Of a stretch of 64,000 nucleotides of DNA, positions 21,020 through 29,098 are shown in pieces. The notes beneath the pieces are model-generated. The model searched no databases. It saw nothing but the letters and a program-made list of their open reading frames with translations, and had not been told where the DNA came from. Positions within the stretch are counted from its first letter, which is position 1. Every line of letters begins with the position of its first letter. Position numbers and translations under genes: made by a program. Source of the stretch: Farysia itapuensis (taxonomy: Eukaryota > Basidiomycota > Ustilaginomycetes > Ustilaginales > Ustilaginaceae); contig JALBYC010000005.1 of the NCBI GenBank assembly GCA_023212645.1, forward strand, positions 558,001 to 622,000. The letters run 5' to 3'.

Positions 21020-22567
21020 ATGCCAGACATAACGCAGACGCATGCTTCTGGCAGCAAGCAGGATGCAGACGTCATCAGCAAGAAGCCAGCAGAGGTGCCC
21101 AAACATGCTTCCTTTTCTGCCATTGGCATTTCGCCCATGCTCATTCGCTCGCTCGCCTCATTGCAGATCCGCATACCCACTCCCATTCAGAGCTTGACCA
21201 TCCCGTCTGTGCTGCAGGGACGGGATCTGGTCGGAGGTGCGCAGACCGGCTCTGGTAAAACGCTGTGCTTTGCGCTACCAATCCTCAACAAATTGATCAA
21301 AGATATGGTCGGCGGCTTCGCTGTGGTTTTGACGCCGACTCGCGAGCTGGGAGTTCAGCTTCACGAGCAATTTGTAGCCATCGGCGAAGGAGCGCGTATG
21401 GGTCTTCGCTGCGCCCTTGTCCTTGGCGGAATGGATATGATGAAGCAGGCCTCAGAGCTGGCCAGTCTTCGGCCCCATGTCATTGTCGCCACGCCCGGCA
21501 GACTCGTCGATCATCTGCGTAGTGGAGCCGGCCAAGAATGGGGGCTGACAAGATGCAAATTCCTCGTCCTGGACGAAGCAGATCGACTGCTGACACCCAC
21601 CTTCAAGTCAGAATTGGATTACCTCGCTTCGGTTCTGCCATCGTCAAACACATTGCAGACTTTGTTGTTCACCGCCACCTTGACGCCCGAGGTGGAAGAG
21701 TTCGCCAAGTCCAAGCGCCCGCCAGGCAAACCGGCACCGATGATCTGCAAGATCGAACTCGATACCCGGACTCCAGAGACCTTGGAGCAGAGATACATCT
21801 TTGTGCCGTCACACATCCGAGAGCCGTACCTATACCATGTCATGCGCAATCCGCCCATCAAGCCGTCATCTGAGCGCATACGAAGACTCAAGGCGAAGAA
21901 GCAGGCCGATCTTGAGCGCAGAGCGGAAAACGATCGCAAGCGCGGCAAGCGTCCCGCGCGACACAACGACGACGAAGACGAGGATCCTGATGCTGATCTA
22001 GCATTTTTCCCCGCAACCATTATCTTTGCGTCAAGGTGCAAGACTGCTGCCACGTTGTCTGGAATGCTGACCGAGCTTGGCGTGCCGAATGTCTCTCTAC
22101 ATTCGCACTTGCGGCAGTCTGAACGCTCCGCAAATCTACAGTCCTTCCGTGCGCAGCGTGTTCCTATCCTCATTGCCACCGACGTCGGCTCACGAGGTCT
22201 CGATATACCCGATGTTGAGCTGGTCATCAATTGGGACCTGCCTTCTGCCTGGCAAGACTACGTTCATCGAGTCGGTCGAACCGCCCGAAACGGCAAGAAA
22301 GGCTTCGCAATCTCCTTCATTACCGAACGCGACATCTCCGTCGTTCACACCATCGAGGAGAAAATCAACGTCAAACTCACAGAGCTTCAAGGCCTCGACG
22401 AAGACAAAGTGCTTGAGAAACTCAACGCCGTCTCCACAGCCAAACGTGTAGCCACTATGGCCATGCACGACAACAAGTTTGGCCAACGTCAGGAACTCAA
22501 CAAGAAAAAGGCCGAGGCCAAAATAAAGGCCGACAAACGGGCTTCAAAACACAACAGCATTGCATAG
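21020..22567 (+). CDS. DBP8: ATP-dependent DEAD-box RNA helicase DBP8
   Basis: The 515-residue protein starts MPDITQTHASGS at ATG 21020. The frame is open further upstream into the SVP26 start, but homology begins here. It has the Q motif (FSAIGISPMLIRSLASLQI...PTPIQ), Walker A AQTGSGKT (74-81), DEAD (185-188), motif III as TAT (FTATLTPE), as is usual in this subfamily, and motif VI HRVGRTARNG. A Lys/Arg and Asp/Glu-rich insert (about residues 290-330) separates the two RecA domains. Dbp8 acts with Esf2 in 18S rRNA maturation in the nucleolus. The tail is lysine-rich. Confidence 0.93.
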   Translation: MPDITQTHASGSKQDADVISKKPAEVPKHASFSAIGISPMLIRSLASLQIRIPTPIQSLTIPSVLQGRDLVGGAQTGSGKTLCFALPILNKLIKDMVGGFAVVLTPTRELGVQLHEQFVAIGEGARMGLRCALVLGGMDMMKQASELASLRPHVIVATPGRLVDHLRSGAGQEWGLTRCKFLVLDEADRLLTPTFKSELDYLASVLPSSNTLQTLLFTATLTPEVEEFAKSKRPPGKPAPMICKIELDTRTPETLEQRYIFVPSHIREPYLYHVMRNPPIKPSSERIRRLKAKKQADLERRAENDRKRGKRPARHNDDEDEDPDADLAFFPATIIFASRCKTAATLSGMLTELGVPNVSLHSHLRQSERSANLQSFRAQRVPILIATDVGSRGLDIPDVELVINWDLPSAWQDYVHRVGRTARNGKKGFAISFITERDISVVHTIEEKINVKLTELQGLDEDKVLEKLNAVSTAKRVATMAMHDNKFGQRQELNKKKAEAKIKADKRASKHNSIA

Positions 22568-22992
22568 TCACCCTCACATAGCATACACTAGATTCTTTTT
22601 CCGTTGGCCATGCCTGTGTACTTCGAAATTAGTTGAAGATTCAACGTGTGCCTCGGATAATTTACCGCGCGATACTGTCAGGGAACATGACAAGTCGCGA
22701 GCCAACAATGAAGACATCGCCGATGTGCAGAAGCTACACAATGGACCACAAGAATCAAGCAACATGTTCTTCTGCACAGAGTCCGAGCACCCTCGTGACT
22801 ATACGCAAGGACCACAACAACCAGACGTTAGTTAGCACAGAAGAACATGTTTAAGTAGAGCACACCTAAGGCCCCAGATTGGAGCCTCATCGACCTCATC
22901 GAATCAAGGGAATTGCAATCTAACACCAGAGTTCACATCAAGTTCTCTCTATCTGTAATAGATTAAGAGTCTGAAGCTCCGCCGAGACGAAC
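22568..22992. other. Intergenic leader of the gag remnant; possible LTR relic
   Basis: The 425 bp lies between DBP8 and the retrotransposon-like ORF. A stretch from about 22764 (TGTTCTTC) to 22925 (TCTAACA) has the TGTT...AACA ends typical of copia LTRs, but I see no second copy in this window, so it is only a candidate LTR. Confidence 0.3.
22761..22851. repeat. 14-bp perfect inverted repeat
   Basis: AACATGTTCTTCTG at 22761-22774 is the exact reverse complement of CAGAAGAACATGTT at 22838-22851, with a 63-bp spacer. It lies just upstream of the gag-like ORF and may belong to an LTR or a small hairpin-bearing element. Confidence 0.6.
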
Positions 22993-23667
22993 ATGGCACC
23001 AAGATCTACCGCAAGCGCTACAGCTGGAGCAGAAGCTGCACGAACTGCAACGAACATCGAGGAATCGGATGTCGACGAGGTTTTCGAGAGTCAGGCAGCG
23101 AAGCGCGTAATTCCTACTGACACGGTCAAACAAATCTCCAAGCGTACGAAGCTGAACCAGAAGAATTGGCACATGTGGAGTACGGCTTTCCTCCACCTCA
23201 TTGAAGATGTGGATGGAGCTCACCAGATCCTCGAGACGAACGAGGAACATGACAAGAAAGCACTGGATTACGAGTTGTCAAAATTGATTTTCTTGAACCT
23301 CGAAGAAGATGGAGCCAACGCTGTAGCTCATCTAGGACTTGGCGAGTTTCGCAGTAACAGGAAGAGTGGTCGAGGACTCTGGCAAGCTCTCAAGCAAAAG
23401 CTTACCGCAGGTGACGCTGCAAGTCGGACTTCCGTTCTGGAAAGGGCAATCGACCTAACGATGTTTGGTAACGACATAACCACTTACATCAGGGAACTAG
23501 ACGTACTAGCTACCGAGGCCCTCGCTCTTGGTCGGCCCTTCAGCGACGATACAAAGATCTCTTACCTGGCACGACAGGCCAAATGCCATGAGAGGTACCT
23601 TCAGGTGTTGCGCAACCTCCATGACACGCAGTCGGCAGACAGTCTGGTAGTTATGGAACGATCCTAA
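22993..23667 (+). mobile_element. Truncated Ty1/copia-type gag ORF
   Basis: An ORF of 224 residues starts MAPRSTASATAGAEA. The body resembles the copia gag family (UBN2 type): LNQKNWHMWSTAFLHLIEDV, AHQILETNEE, LWQALKQKLTAGDAASR, and MFGNDITTYIRELDVLATE. A stop follows soon after, before any zinc knuckle. No protease, integrase or reverse transcriptase is present, so this is a 5' fragment of a retrotransposon or a domesticated gag. It ends 37 bp from the 3' end of tRNA-Tyr, a position often favoured by Ty1/copia integration. I do not claim it is active. Confidence 0.7.
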
Positions 23668-23689
23668 AATTGATTGAGAGGATCGGACC

Positions 23690-23701
23690 AAAAGAAAAAA
23701 A
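23690..23701 (-). terminator. Pol III terminator of tRNA-Tyr
   Basis: An A7 run on the + strand (T7 on the transcribed strand) begins 3 bp after the tRNA 3' end, with a second T-rich stretch following. Confidence 0.75.
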
Positions 23702-23704
23702 GTG

Positions 23705-23810
23705 TCCGGACAGCCGGAATCGAACCGGCGACCTATGGTGGACTTCCGTTAAATACCGGATTAGGGTTGCCATTACAAACCATCGCTACTTCCAACTGAG
23801 CTATGTCCGG
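23705..23810 (-). tRNA. tRNA-Tyr(GTA) with a 32-nt intron
   Basis: Read on the minus strand, acceptor arm CCGGACA pairs with TGTCCGG, anticodon stem ATGGT pairs with ACCAT, and the T arm is GCCGG-TTCGATT-CCGGC. The anticodon loop TTGTAA gives GTA (Tyr). An intron at 23772-23741 sits one base 3' of the anticodon, the universal position; nearly all eukaryotic tRNA-Tyr genes have one. Mature length is 74 nt plus CCA. A TATA-like element lies about 34 bp upstream. Confidence 0.95.
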
Positions 23811-23840
23811 GTTCGGTGCCAGTCGAAGCTCGGGTTGGCA

Positions 23841-23846
23841 TTATAA
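23841..23846 (-). promoter_or_regulatory. TATA-like element upstream of tRNA-Tyr
   Basis: TTATAA lies 31-36 bp upstream of the mature tRNA 5' end at 23810. This is the position of the upstream TATA element that fission yeast tRNA genes use to recruit TBP. Confidence 0.5.
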
Positions 23847-24472
23847 TCCATACAGCTTCGGCAAGCGGGAGCAATGGATCGCAAAGCCACCTTGGCACCC
23901 ATCGAGGCCAGAGAAGCGACTGGTCAGCAGCACAGTGCGCGGCAGCGTGGCAAATGAGTGGCCAGATTGTAAGTCCGATGGTTCGGACATGACGGGCGGC
24001 TAAGCAGGTACGCGTTGTCTCCGAAAGAGAAGACGGGCCCTTTCAGGGTCCAATTGACATCGAGTCAGGTCGAGTCACCAAGATGCCGGAGTCAGAGAGA
24101 AGGGCAAATGACTCGCTTATCGTGCCCCATTCGAGGGTGTAGCTGCACGTGGGCCTGCCTTTGATCCTATGACTGCCATGACGTGACTCGCAGTATCACG
24201 CTCCTTGCCGCCGTAGTCTGCAGATCATGCAGTGCTGCGCAGCGGGTGATCAGCTACTCCCCACACTCAATTGGCGTTGTTTGGCAGCTATGTCCGCGGG
24301 CGCGTGGCCCGCTCCCATCGCCCACGCGTCATTCGTATGACTCCAACGCCAGCATGACCCTTTCACCGCCGTATCGCTTCTGATGCCGAGCATGAATCCG
24401 AACACTATCTCCGTTTTGAGTGCGCCTCTTCCTTAGCTAGTGTGTCGTGATCAGTATGCTGAGCGTGGTGGG

Positions 24473-24479
24473 TATAAGT
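24473..24479 (+). promoter_or_regulatory. TATA box of the downstream orphan gene
   Basis: TATAAGT lies 67 bp before the ATG at 24546, within GGGTATAAGTAGATGG. Spacing to a start site about 30 bp downstream would leave a short 5' leader. Confidence 0.55.
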
Positions 24480-24545
24480 AGATGGGCTGAGTCGGTTCCC
24501 CCTTTGAGCCCTCTCATTCAAGCTACATCTCCAACTCTTCTACAC

Positions 24546-25157
24546 ATGTACAACCTGATCACTCCCGCTCTTACTCCTAACCAACTCACCGAGATGCTCA
24601 ACACCCTCTTCCGACGCTCGTCCAGCAGCACAGCTACCATGCACTCCAACACATCCGAGACTACCCTAGTCTCGTCCACTGCCGAGGGCAAGAAGGTCAG
24701 CTCTTCACCCAAGCTCGGCTTCGGAATGGGCGGCATGTCTCTCGAAGGTTCTCCTCTCAGCCCTGTTTTCTCGCCCTCGGAAAAGACACAGGCTAAGCAG
24801 CTCAAGAAGCAGCAAAAGGAGGAAGCCAAGCGCGCAAAGCAGGCTGAAAAGATGCGCAAGCGTGCCGAGCGTCCTGCCTACGAGCCTCAATTCGCTGGAA
24901 TGGGCATGGGTGGTGCCGGTATGCCCTCGATGGGGGGCGCCTTCTTCCTCCCTCCTCCGCCGGTTGCCACTCAGCCTTTTGCCGATTCGCCTCGCGCGTC
25001 CTTTGTAGAGGCTCGTCTCTCGGTTGCTTCGGGTATGTTTTCTCCCTCTCCCTCCCCCCAGCCAGTCTCAGCCAAGGCAGAGCTGGAGGAAAAGTTCACC
25101 GCCTCATCCATGATGATCGGTGGTCCTGTTCTTGCCTACCGCTTTTCAACAAAGTGA
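24546..25157 (+). CDS. Unrecognised small protein, Ser-rich with Lys/Gln coiled coil
   Basis: I do not recognise this 203-residue protein. It starts MYNLITPALTPNQLTEMLNT and is Ser/Thr-rich to residue 55. A glycine-rich motif follows (LGFGMGGMSLEGSPLSP), then a charged helix (QLKKQQKEEAKRAKQAEKMRK), then a Gly/Met/Pro-rich part (GMGMGGAGMPSMGGAFF with PPPPVATQPFADSP). The end is MMIGGPVLAYRFSTK. There is no signal peptide or membrane helix. A TATA box close upstream and C/T-ending codon preference suggest a real, probably well-expressed gene. It may be lineage-specific. Confidence 0.6.
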   Translation: MYNLITPALTPNQLTEMLNTLFRRSSSSTATMHSNTSETTLVSSTAEGKKVSSSPKLGFGMGGMSLEGSPLSPVFSPSEKTQAKQLKKQQKEEAKRAKQAEKMRKRAERPAYEPQFAGMGMGGAGMPSMGGAFFLPPPPVATQPFADSPRASFVEARLSVASGMFSPSPSPQPVSAKAELEEKFTASSMMIGGPVLAYRFSTK

Positions 25158-25611
25158 GGCCAATCTTTAAATACGCTTCCCTCTGACGTCTTCAACTGAC
25201 ATCCATCCCTTGTCCTTTTCACAACCCGAGTAGACCGAAGTGATACCAGCTCGACGTCTTCAGCGTTCACCCTGGCTACACCGCGCACAGCTCAGCAAGC
25301 CTCTGGGCGACCCAAGACATTCTTCAATAACTCGTTCGTCAATACGTAGCTCCTGCGACGCTCTCATCATTGTTGAATTTGATATGGATATGATCAATCT
25401 GGCTCGAGTGCGATGCCCATCCGGGCTGCAACTCGCCGGCGCCCCACGCGCACTTCGGATCTTTTGGACCAACAGCTCGGCATTTTCCCACCCACGACCT
25501 GGTGCAACGAGCTCCAATAGCATCAAGATAGTCGCGCCTCTTGCTTTCGCTACTACTAGTCTCACATAGTTGTTGAATTGATAGCTGTTATTACATGCGA
25601 CTTGTTTGTGC
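25158..25611. other. Convergent intergenic region, no gene seen
   Basis: The 454 bp lies between the orphan gene and the 3' end of BRE2. Two overlapping 100-residue frames on opposite strands show no family resemblance, so I call nothing here. Confidence 0.45.
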
Positions 25612-28041
25612 TTACGTCTCTAGTGGATCGTCACCGTCGAGATCGTCCGTCATGTCTACGTCTTCTGTGCGCGTGTCTTGCATTGCAGGCAGAAGCGGAG
25701 TATGCGCAGTTGCTGTGCTGGTTGGGTCTGAGGGCGATGCTTCGTATGCGTCCGATGGTGTCATCAGCATCAATGCTTGATCTTCCGTTGAGAGCGCATT
25801 GTTGTCGTCGACTCGCATATCCTCGTCCCTCTGTCCTATCAGCACAGTGATGGAGTGCGTGGAATGATGTGGAGATCTGGAGGATTTTGGCGACGCTGGC
25901 TCGAGCTCTGGCGGTGGTGAACCTGGCGTCTCGTTCGGTGTCGCGTTAGAACTATAGCCCGTGGCAAGGCCGTCTTGGTGGTGCGCTTCCACTTTGTCGT
26001 CCGTGTGCATCGATCCGTCAAAGTGGACGAGTGGCTCCTGGTCTCGTTGTTGCCCTTTCTTGGCCGCGTATCGTGCTTTGGCAGCTTCGTTGCGCCTTTC
26101 TTTGTCGCTTTCCTCCTTGGCAGCTGCTTCCTGCGCTCGAGCTTCGTCCAACAGATCGTACTCCCACATTTCGGTCAAGTGCTCGTCAAAGCGCGCAGAC
26201 ACTGGCTTCCAAGCCCGAGCACCTTCCATCATAACCGCCTGAGATTCAGAGTCACCCCCAGGTGTACCGACAGCCTCCAGGGCAGCCTCAATATCGTCTG
26301 GTGGCCGAAATCGAAACGCCGTTTCGTCGGTAATCAACCGTGCTCGAGCCCCGCCATACATAGAAGCAAAGGGGTAGTATCCGAGCGTGCCATCGTCAAA
26401 GACATTTTCTCGCGCCTTTATGTTGATGAACGGTGCATTTGCATCGCCTTTCTTGGCAGATCCTCCCTTGGTCGGCCCTTTTGTGGCAGAACTGACCTTT
26501 GTCTCGGCAAAACCCTTCACTCGAAGCGGACGAAAGTCAAACAGGTCCCGAAAGGCAATCCCTTGTGGCTCTCCATTGACGAAGAAGCCGATTTTGGACC
26601 CGATGAGTTTAGGCACCGGCCGTAGAGACGGCTTTGGTGGTCCAGATGGCTTGTCTTTCGCTCCAGGGTTCTTGCGATTTTTGACTTTGGCCGAGCTGCT
26701 ACTACCGCCGCCGACTGCTCCGTTCATACCGTTTACGATTCCGTTGGTGGAAGCATGGTCTGACGCGGTCAAAGGGTCGTGAGGCGCAAAGATGCCTGTC
26801 CCTTCTATGCCCGTGTACGCTTCTTCAAGGCTGTTGCCTTTGCGACTGCGCTCCATAAGCTGTTCCATTTCGCGATTCTTGGGATACTCGAGACTTTCAA
26901 AGAAGAGCTGCGCACGATATCGGATTGCTATACGCTCTCGTCGAATGTTGGCCGGGTCGTGCTCGTCTTCAGCCTGCCGAAGCGGTGGTAGCTTGATGTA
27001 GAGACCAACGACGTCACCGGCTGTGAAAGGTTTGCCGTAGGGCAAGGGACGGGAGAGAGTGACCTTGTCTCCTGTTTTGTCGCGGTATCCATACGAGTAG
27101 CCGTCGAACCCGACTGGAGCATTGATCTGCGCTTCTCGACGTGCCCAGCCGACACGGACATGCGCTCCATCCTTCATCGCCGCTGGAATCGGACCAGGAG
27201 CACCGACACCTCCGACCAGCTGTTCGGGGGGCAAGATCTCAATCTCGGCATAATACTCGCCAGAACGGACACCGACATTGGTTCGGGCACTTCGAAACCC
27301 CTTGTCTGAGCAGACCGTGGTGGCATCAGCCGAGTACTTTGTGAAAGGCGACCGGTCAGACCAACACCAATGCACACCTGCAGGCGCTGTTTCTAGCGTC
27401 CTGAATACGGTTCTTGGCAAATTTTGGCTGGAAGGCCCAGCAGTCGTGTAGCGCCATCCATTACGGTTCAATGCAAAATTGGTGATGCTGAACAGCGTCG
27501 CTGACCCTGGCGTTGGCAGCAAGTGTGGTGGAGGTGCGATCTCCTCGGGATCGTCTTTGCGCAGGGCTGGACCGCGGTAGCCGGGCGGCAGAATGTGATG
27601 GGACTGTACGGTACTAGCGGGGGAGGGCGAGAGGATGTGGTCTGGGGTAGATCTATCATCATCGGAGCTTGGGCTGGACCGACCTGATGCAGCTACGGAC
27701 GGTGTCCGCGACCCACATGGCGTGGGTGTGCGGCCGAGCACATGTGGTGCTGTCCTGGCTATGTACGTCTTATGTGCATCGTGTGACGTCGATGTAATTG
27801 AATCCAGCACGCGCTGAGGTGATGAAGGAGGCTGGGGAGAAGAGATAGGAGGAGCAGGCGTGGCAATGTCGTCGTGCTCATCCGCCTGCAGATCGTTGTA
27901 CTTGCGCTTGATTGCAGACGGCGCAATGGACGATGGCTGCGAACTGCTCGACTCCCCCGCAGCATCCATGGTAAGCCTGGTGACAATGGGAACAACACCC
28001 ACCACAAAAATCTCGTTTCTTCTCGCGACAGTGGAGGTCAT
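25612..28041 (-). CDS. BRE2: COMPASS subunit BRE2/ASH2-like (SPRY domain)
   Basis: The ORF encodes 809 residues from ATG 28041, or 785 from ATG 27969 (MDAAGESSS). A TATATAA at 28061-28067 only 20 bp above the first ATG favours the shorter form. A Ser/Pro-rich N-terminus precedes the SPRY domain, interrupted by inserts: NRNGWRYTTAGP, VHWCWSDRSPFTKYSADATT, GVRSGEYYAEIEI, VRVGWARREAQINAPVGFDG, YGYRDKTGDK and FTAGDVVGLYI. A later part (IGFFVNGEPQGIAF, YYPFASMYGGARARL) completes it. In COMPASS this subunit stimulates Set1 methylation of histone H3 K4. The C-terminus is acidic and Ala-rich. Confidence 0.9.
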   Translation of the reverse strand: MTSTVARRNEIFVVGVVPIVTRLTMDAAGESSSSQPSSIAPSAIKRKYNDLQADEHDDIATPAPPISSPQPPSSPQRVLDSITSTSHDAHKTYIARTAPHVLGRTPTPCGSRTPSVAASGRSSPSSDDDRSTPDHILSPSPASTVQSHHILPPGYRGPALRKDDPEEIAPPPHLLPTPGSATLFSITNFALNRNGWRYTTAGPSSQNLPRTVFRTLETAPAGVHWCWSDRSPFTKYSADATTVCSDKGFRSARTNVGVRSGEYYAEIEILPPEQLVGGVGAPGPIPAAMKDGAHVRVGWARREAQINAPVGFDGYSYGYRDKTGDKVTLSRPLPYGKPFTAGDVVGLYIKLPPLRQAEDEHDPANIRRERIAIRYRAQLFFESLEYPKNREMEQLMERSRKGNSLEEAYTGIEGTGIFAPHDPLTASDHASTNGIVNGMNGAVGGGSSSSAKVKNRKNPGAKDKPSGPPKPSLRPVPKLIGSKIGFFVNGEPQGIAFRDLFDFRPLRVKGFAETKVSSATKGPTKGGSAKKGDANAPFINIKARENVFDDGTLGYYPFASMYGGARARLITDETAFRFRPPDDIEAALEAVGTPGGDSESQAVMMEGARAWKPVSARFDEHLTEMWEYDLLDEARAQEAAAKEESDKERRNEAAKARYAAKKGQQRDQEPLVHFDGSMHTDDKVEAHHQDGLATGYSSNATPNETPGSPPPELEPASPKSSRSPHHSTHSITVLIGQRDEDMRVDDNNALSTEDQALMLMTPSDAYEASPSDPTSTATAHTPLLPAMQDTRTEDVDMTDDLDGDDPLET

Positions 28042-28060
28042 GGCCCATGCATGCAGTGAT

Positions 28061-28067
28061 TATATAT
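28061..28067. promoter_or_regulatory. TATATAT element between BRE2 and tRNA-Leu
   Basis: It lies 29-35 bp upstream of the tRNA-Leu 5' end on the plus strand and 20 bp upstream of the first BRE2 ATG on the minus strand. It could serve either gene or both. Confidence 0.5.
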
Positions 28068-28095
28068 GCAATGAAATCGCCGATCTGCATTACGC

Positions 28096-28198
28096 GGCAA
28101 CATGGCCGAGTGGTCTAAGGCGTAGCATTAAGGAGTATCCGTGTTCTCGAACAAGGTTCTGCTATCTTCGGGCGTGGGTTCGAATCCCACTGTTGTCA
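28096..28198 (+). tRNA. tRNA-Leu(AAG) with a ~25-nt intron
   Basis: Acceptor arm GGCAACA pairs with TGTTGTC (one G-U), the D arm is GCCGAGTGGTCTAAGGC, and anticodon stem TAGCA pairs with TGCTA. The loop TTAAGG gives anticodon AAG. The intron occupies about 28134-28158. A longer-than-usual variable arm (TCTTCGGGC) and T arm GTGGG-TTCGAAT-CCCAC are as in Leu tRNAs. Confidence 0.93.
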
Positions 28199-28206
28199 GA
28201 TGCTCA

Positions 28207-28213
28207 TTTTTTT
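28207..28213 (+). terminator. Pol III terminator of tRNA-Leu
   Basis: A T7 run begins 9 bp after the tRNA discriminator base. Confidence 0.75.
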
Positions 28214-28325
28214 GGCTTCTGATGCCAAGAACTTCTTGGCGAAAGGGGAATGGGTCTGGAGGTGGTGATTCTGAATTCACTTGGTACAATGCTGTCGATA
28301 CAATTACATGATGAGAGTAGGTGTG

Positions 28326-28866
28326 CTATGCTTTTGATGTACGGCCTCGGCCCTGTTCGATGAGTTCTTGATCCTTGTTGCGACGCCTGCTGAGCATGTC
28401 TGCGACAATGTTGCGGTAGTATGTGCCATCGAAGCCTGCCTCGCTCATCTTTGGGTAGCCAGGCATGCCAAATGTCTTGAGTCCGCCCATACCTCCTGTT
28501 TCCTTGGAGCCAGCAAATACGTATGGACGCAGCTGTCATGTTGAGATGCAGATTCAAATGGTCAGTATGCAAAGCGGTGCAGCAATTGCGCACAGAGAAA
28601 ATACTTACAGTGGTCTCTGCAAGGCCTGGTGGTACTACGTAATTGGGCATGCGAGCTTCGTCAATACGATGCGTCTTGAGATGCCAGTATCGCTTGTTTC
28701 CCTTCTTGTCGTACAGCTGTTCTCCCTGTGGGTTGGCTGTCGCAATGCGCTTACTGCGCATGATACTGCCGGTGCGTGTACCTTTGTAGAAATCTTTGTT
28801 TGCCTTCTTTGAGTTTAGGGGCAAGCGGCTCGCTTTAGAGCATAGTGTCTGCGTCGCCTTCAGCAT
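28326..28866 (-). CDS. MRPL27: Mitochondrial large-subunit ribosomal protein mL41 (MRPL27)
   Basis: Exon 1 (28866-28609) and exon 2 (28532-28326) are joined in phase 0 across a 76-nt intron (donor GTAAGT, acceptor CATGACAG), giving 154 residues. Exon 1 has MLKATQTLCSKASRLPLNSK, KDFYKGTRTGSIMRSKR and YDKKGNKRYWHLKTHRID. Exon 2 reads LRPYVFAGSKE and ends RGRTSKA. The FYKG...TG and RPYV motifs define the mL41 family of the mitoribosome. The stop codon lies 113 bp from the convergent tRNA-Leu terminator. Promoter sequence is shared with ARB1 across 232 bp. Confidence 0.88.
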
Positions 28867-29098
28867 GGTGGCAGTGATGGGAGGCGAGAAGATGGAGTCA
28901 CAGTGATGATCTGGTCAAGCGAGTTGAGAAAATCTCTCTCGTGCGACTGATGCGACTCCGCAGTCTTGTTAGAGTGGTGAACAAAAAGTTTTTAAATGAC
29001 GAGGAAGAAATGCAGACAAAAATTCAGTGTTGAACACCGTTTCAATCGATAGAGCCCAAAGCGCAGCGTTGCTCTCTGCCCTCTTTACCACAACCACA

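Larger units (their letters stand above)
23811..24545. other. Intergenic region between tRNA-Tyr and an orphan gene
   Basis: The 735 bp shows only short, non-conserved frames. It contains the tRNA upstream element at its left end and a TATA box at its right end. No further retrotransposon coding sequence is visible. Confidence 0.5.

Noticed and set aside
22993..23667. Idea of a complete active copia retrotransposon
   Set aside because: Only gag-like sequence is present; no zinc knuckle, protease, integrase or reverse transcriptase motifs and no second LTR are visible.
25158..25611. Overlapping roughly 100-residue frames on both strands (25240-25569)
   Set aside because: They show no homology or signal and lie in a convergent 3' flank region.
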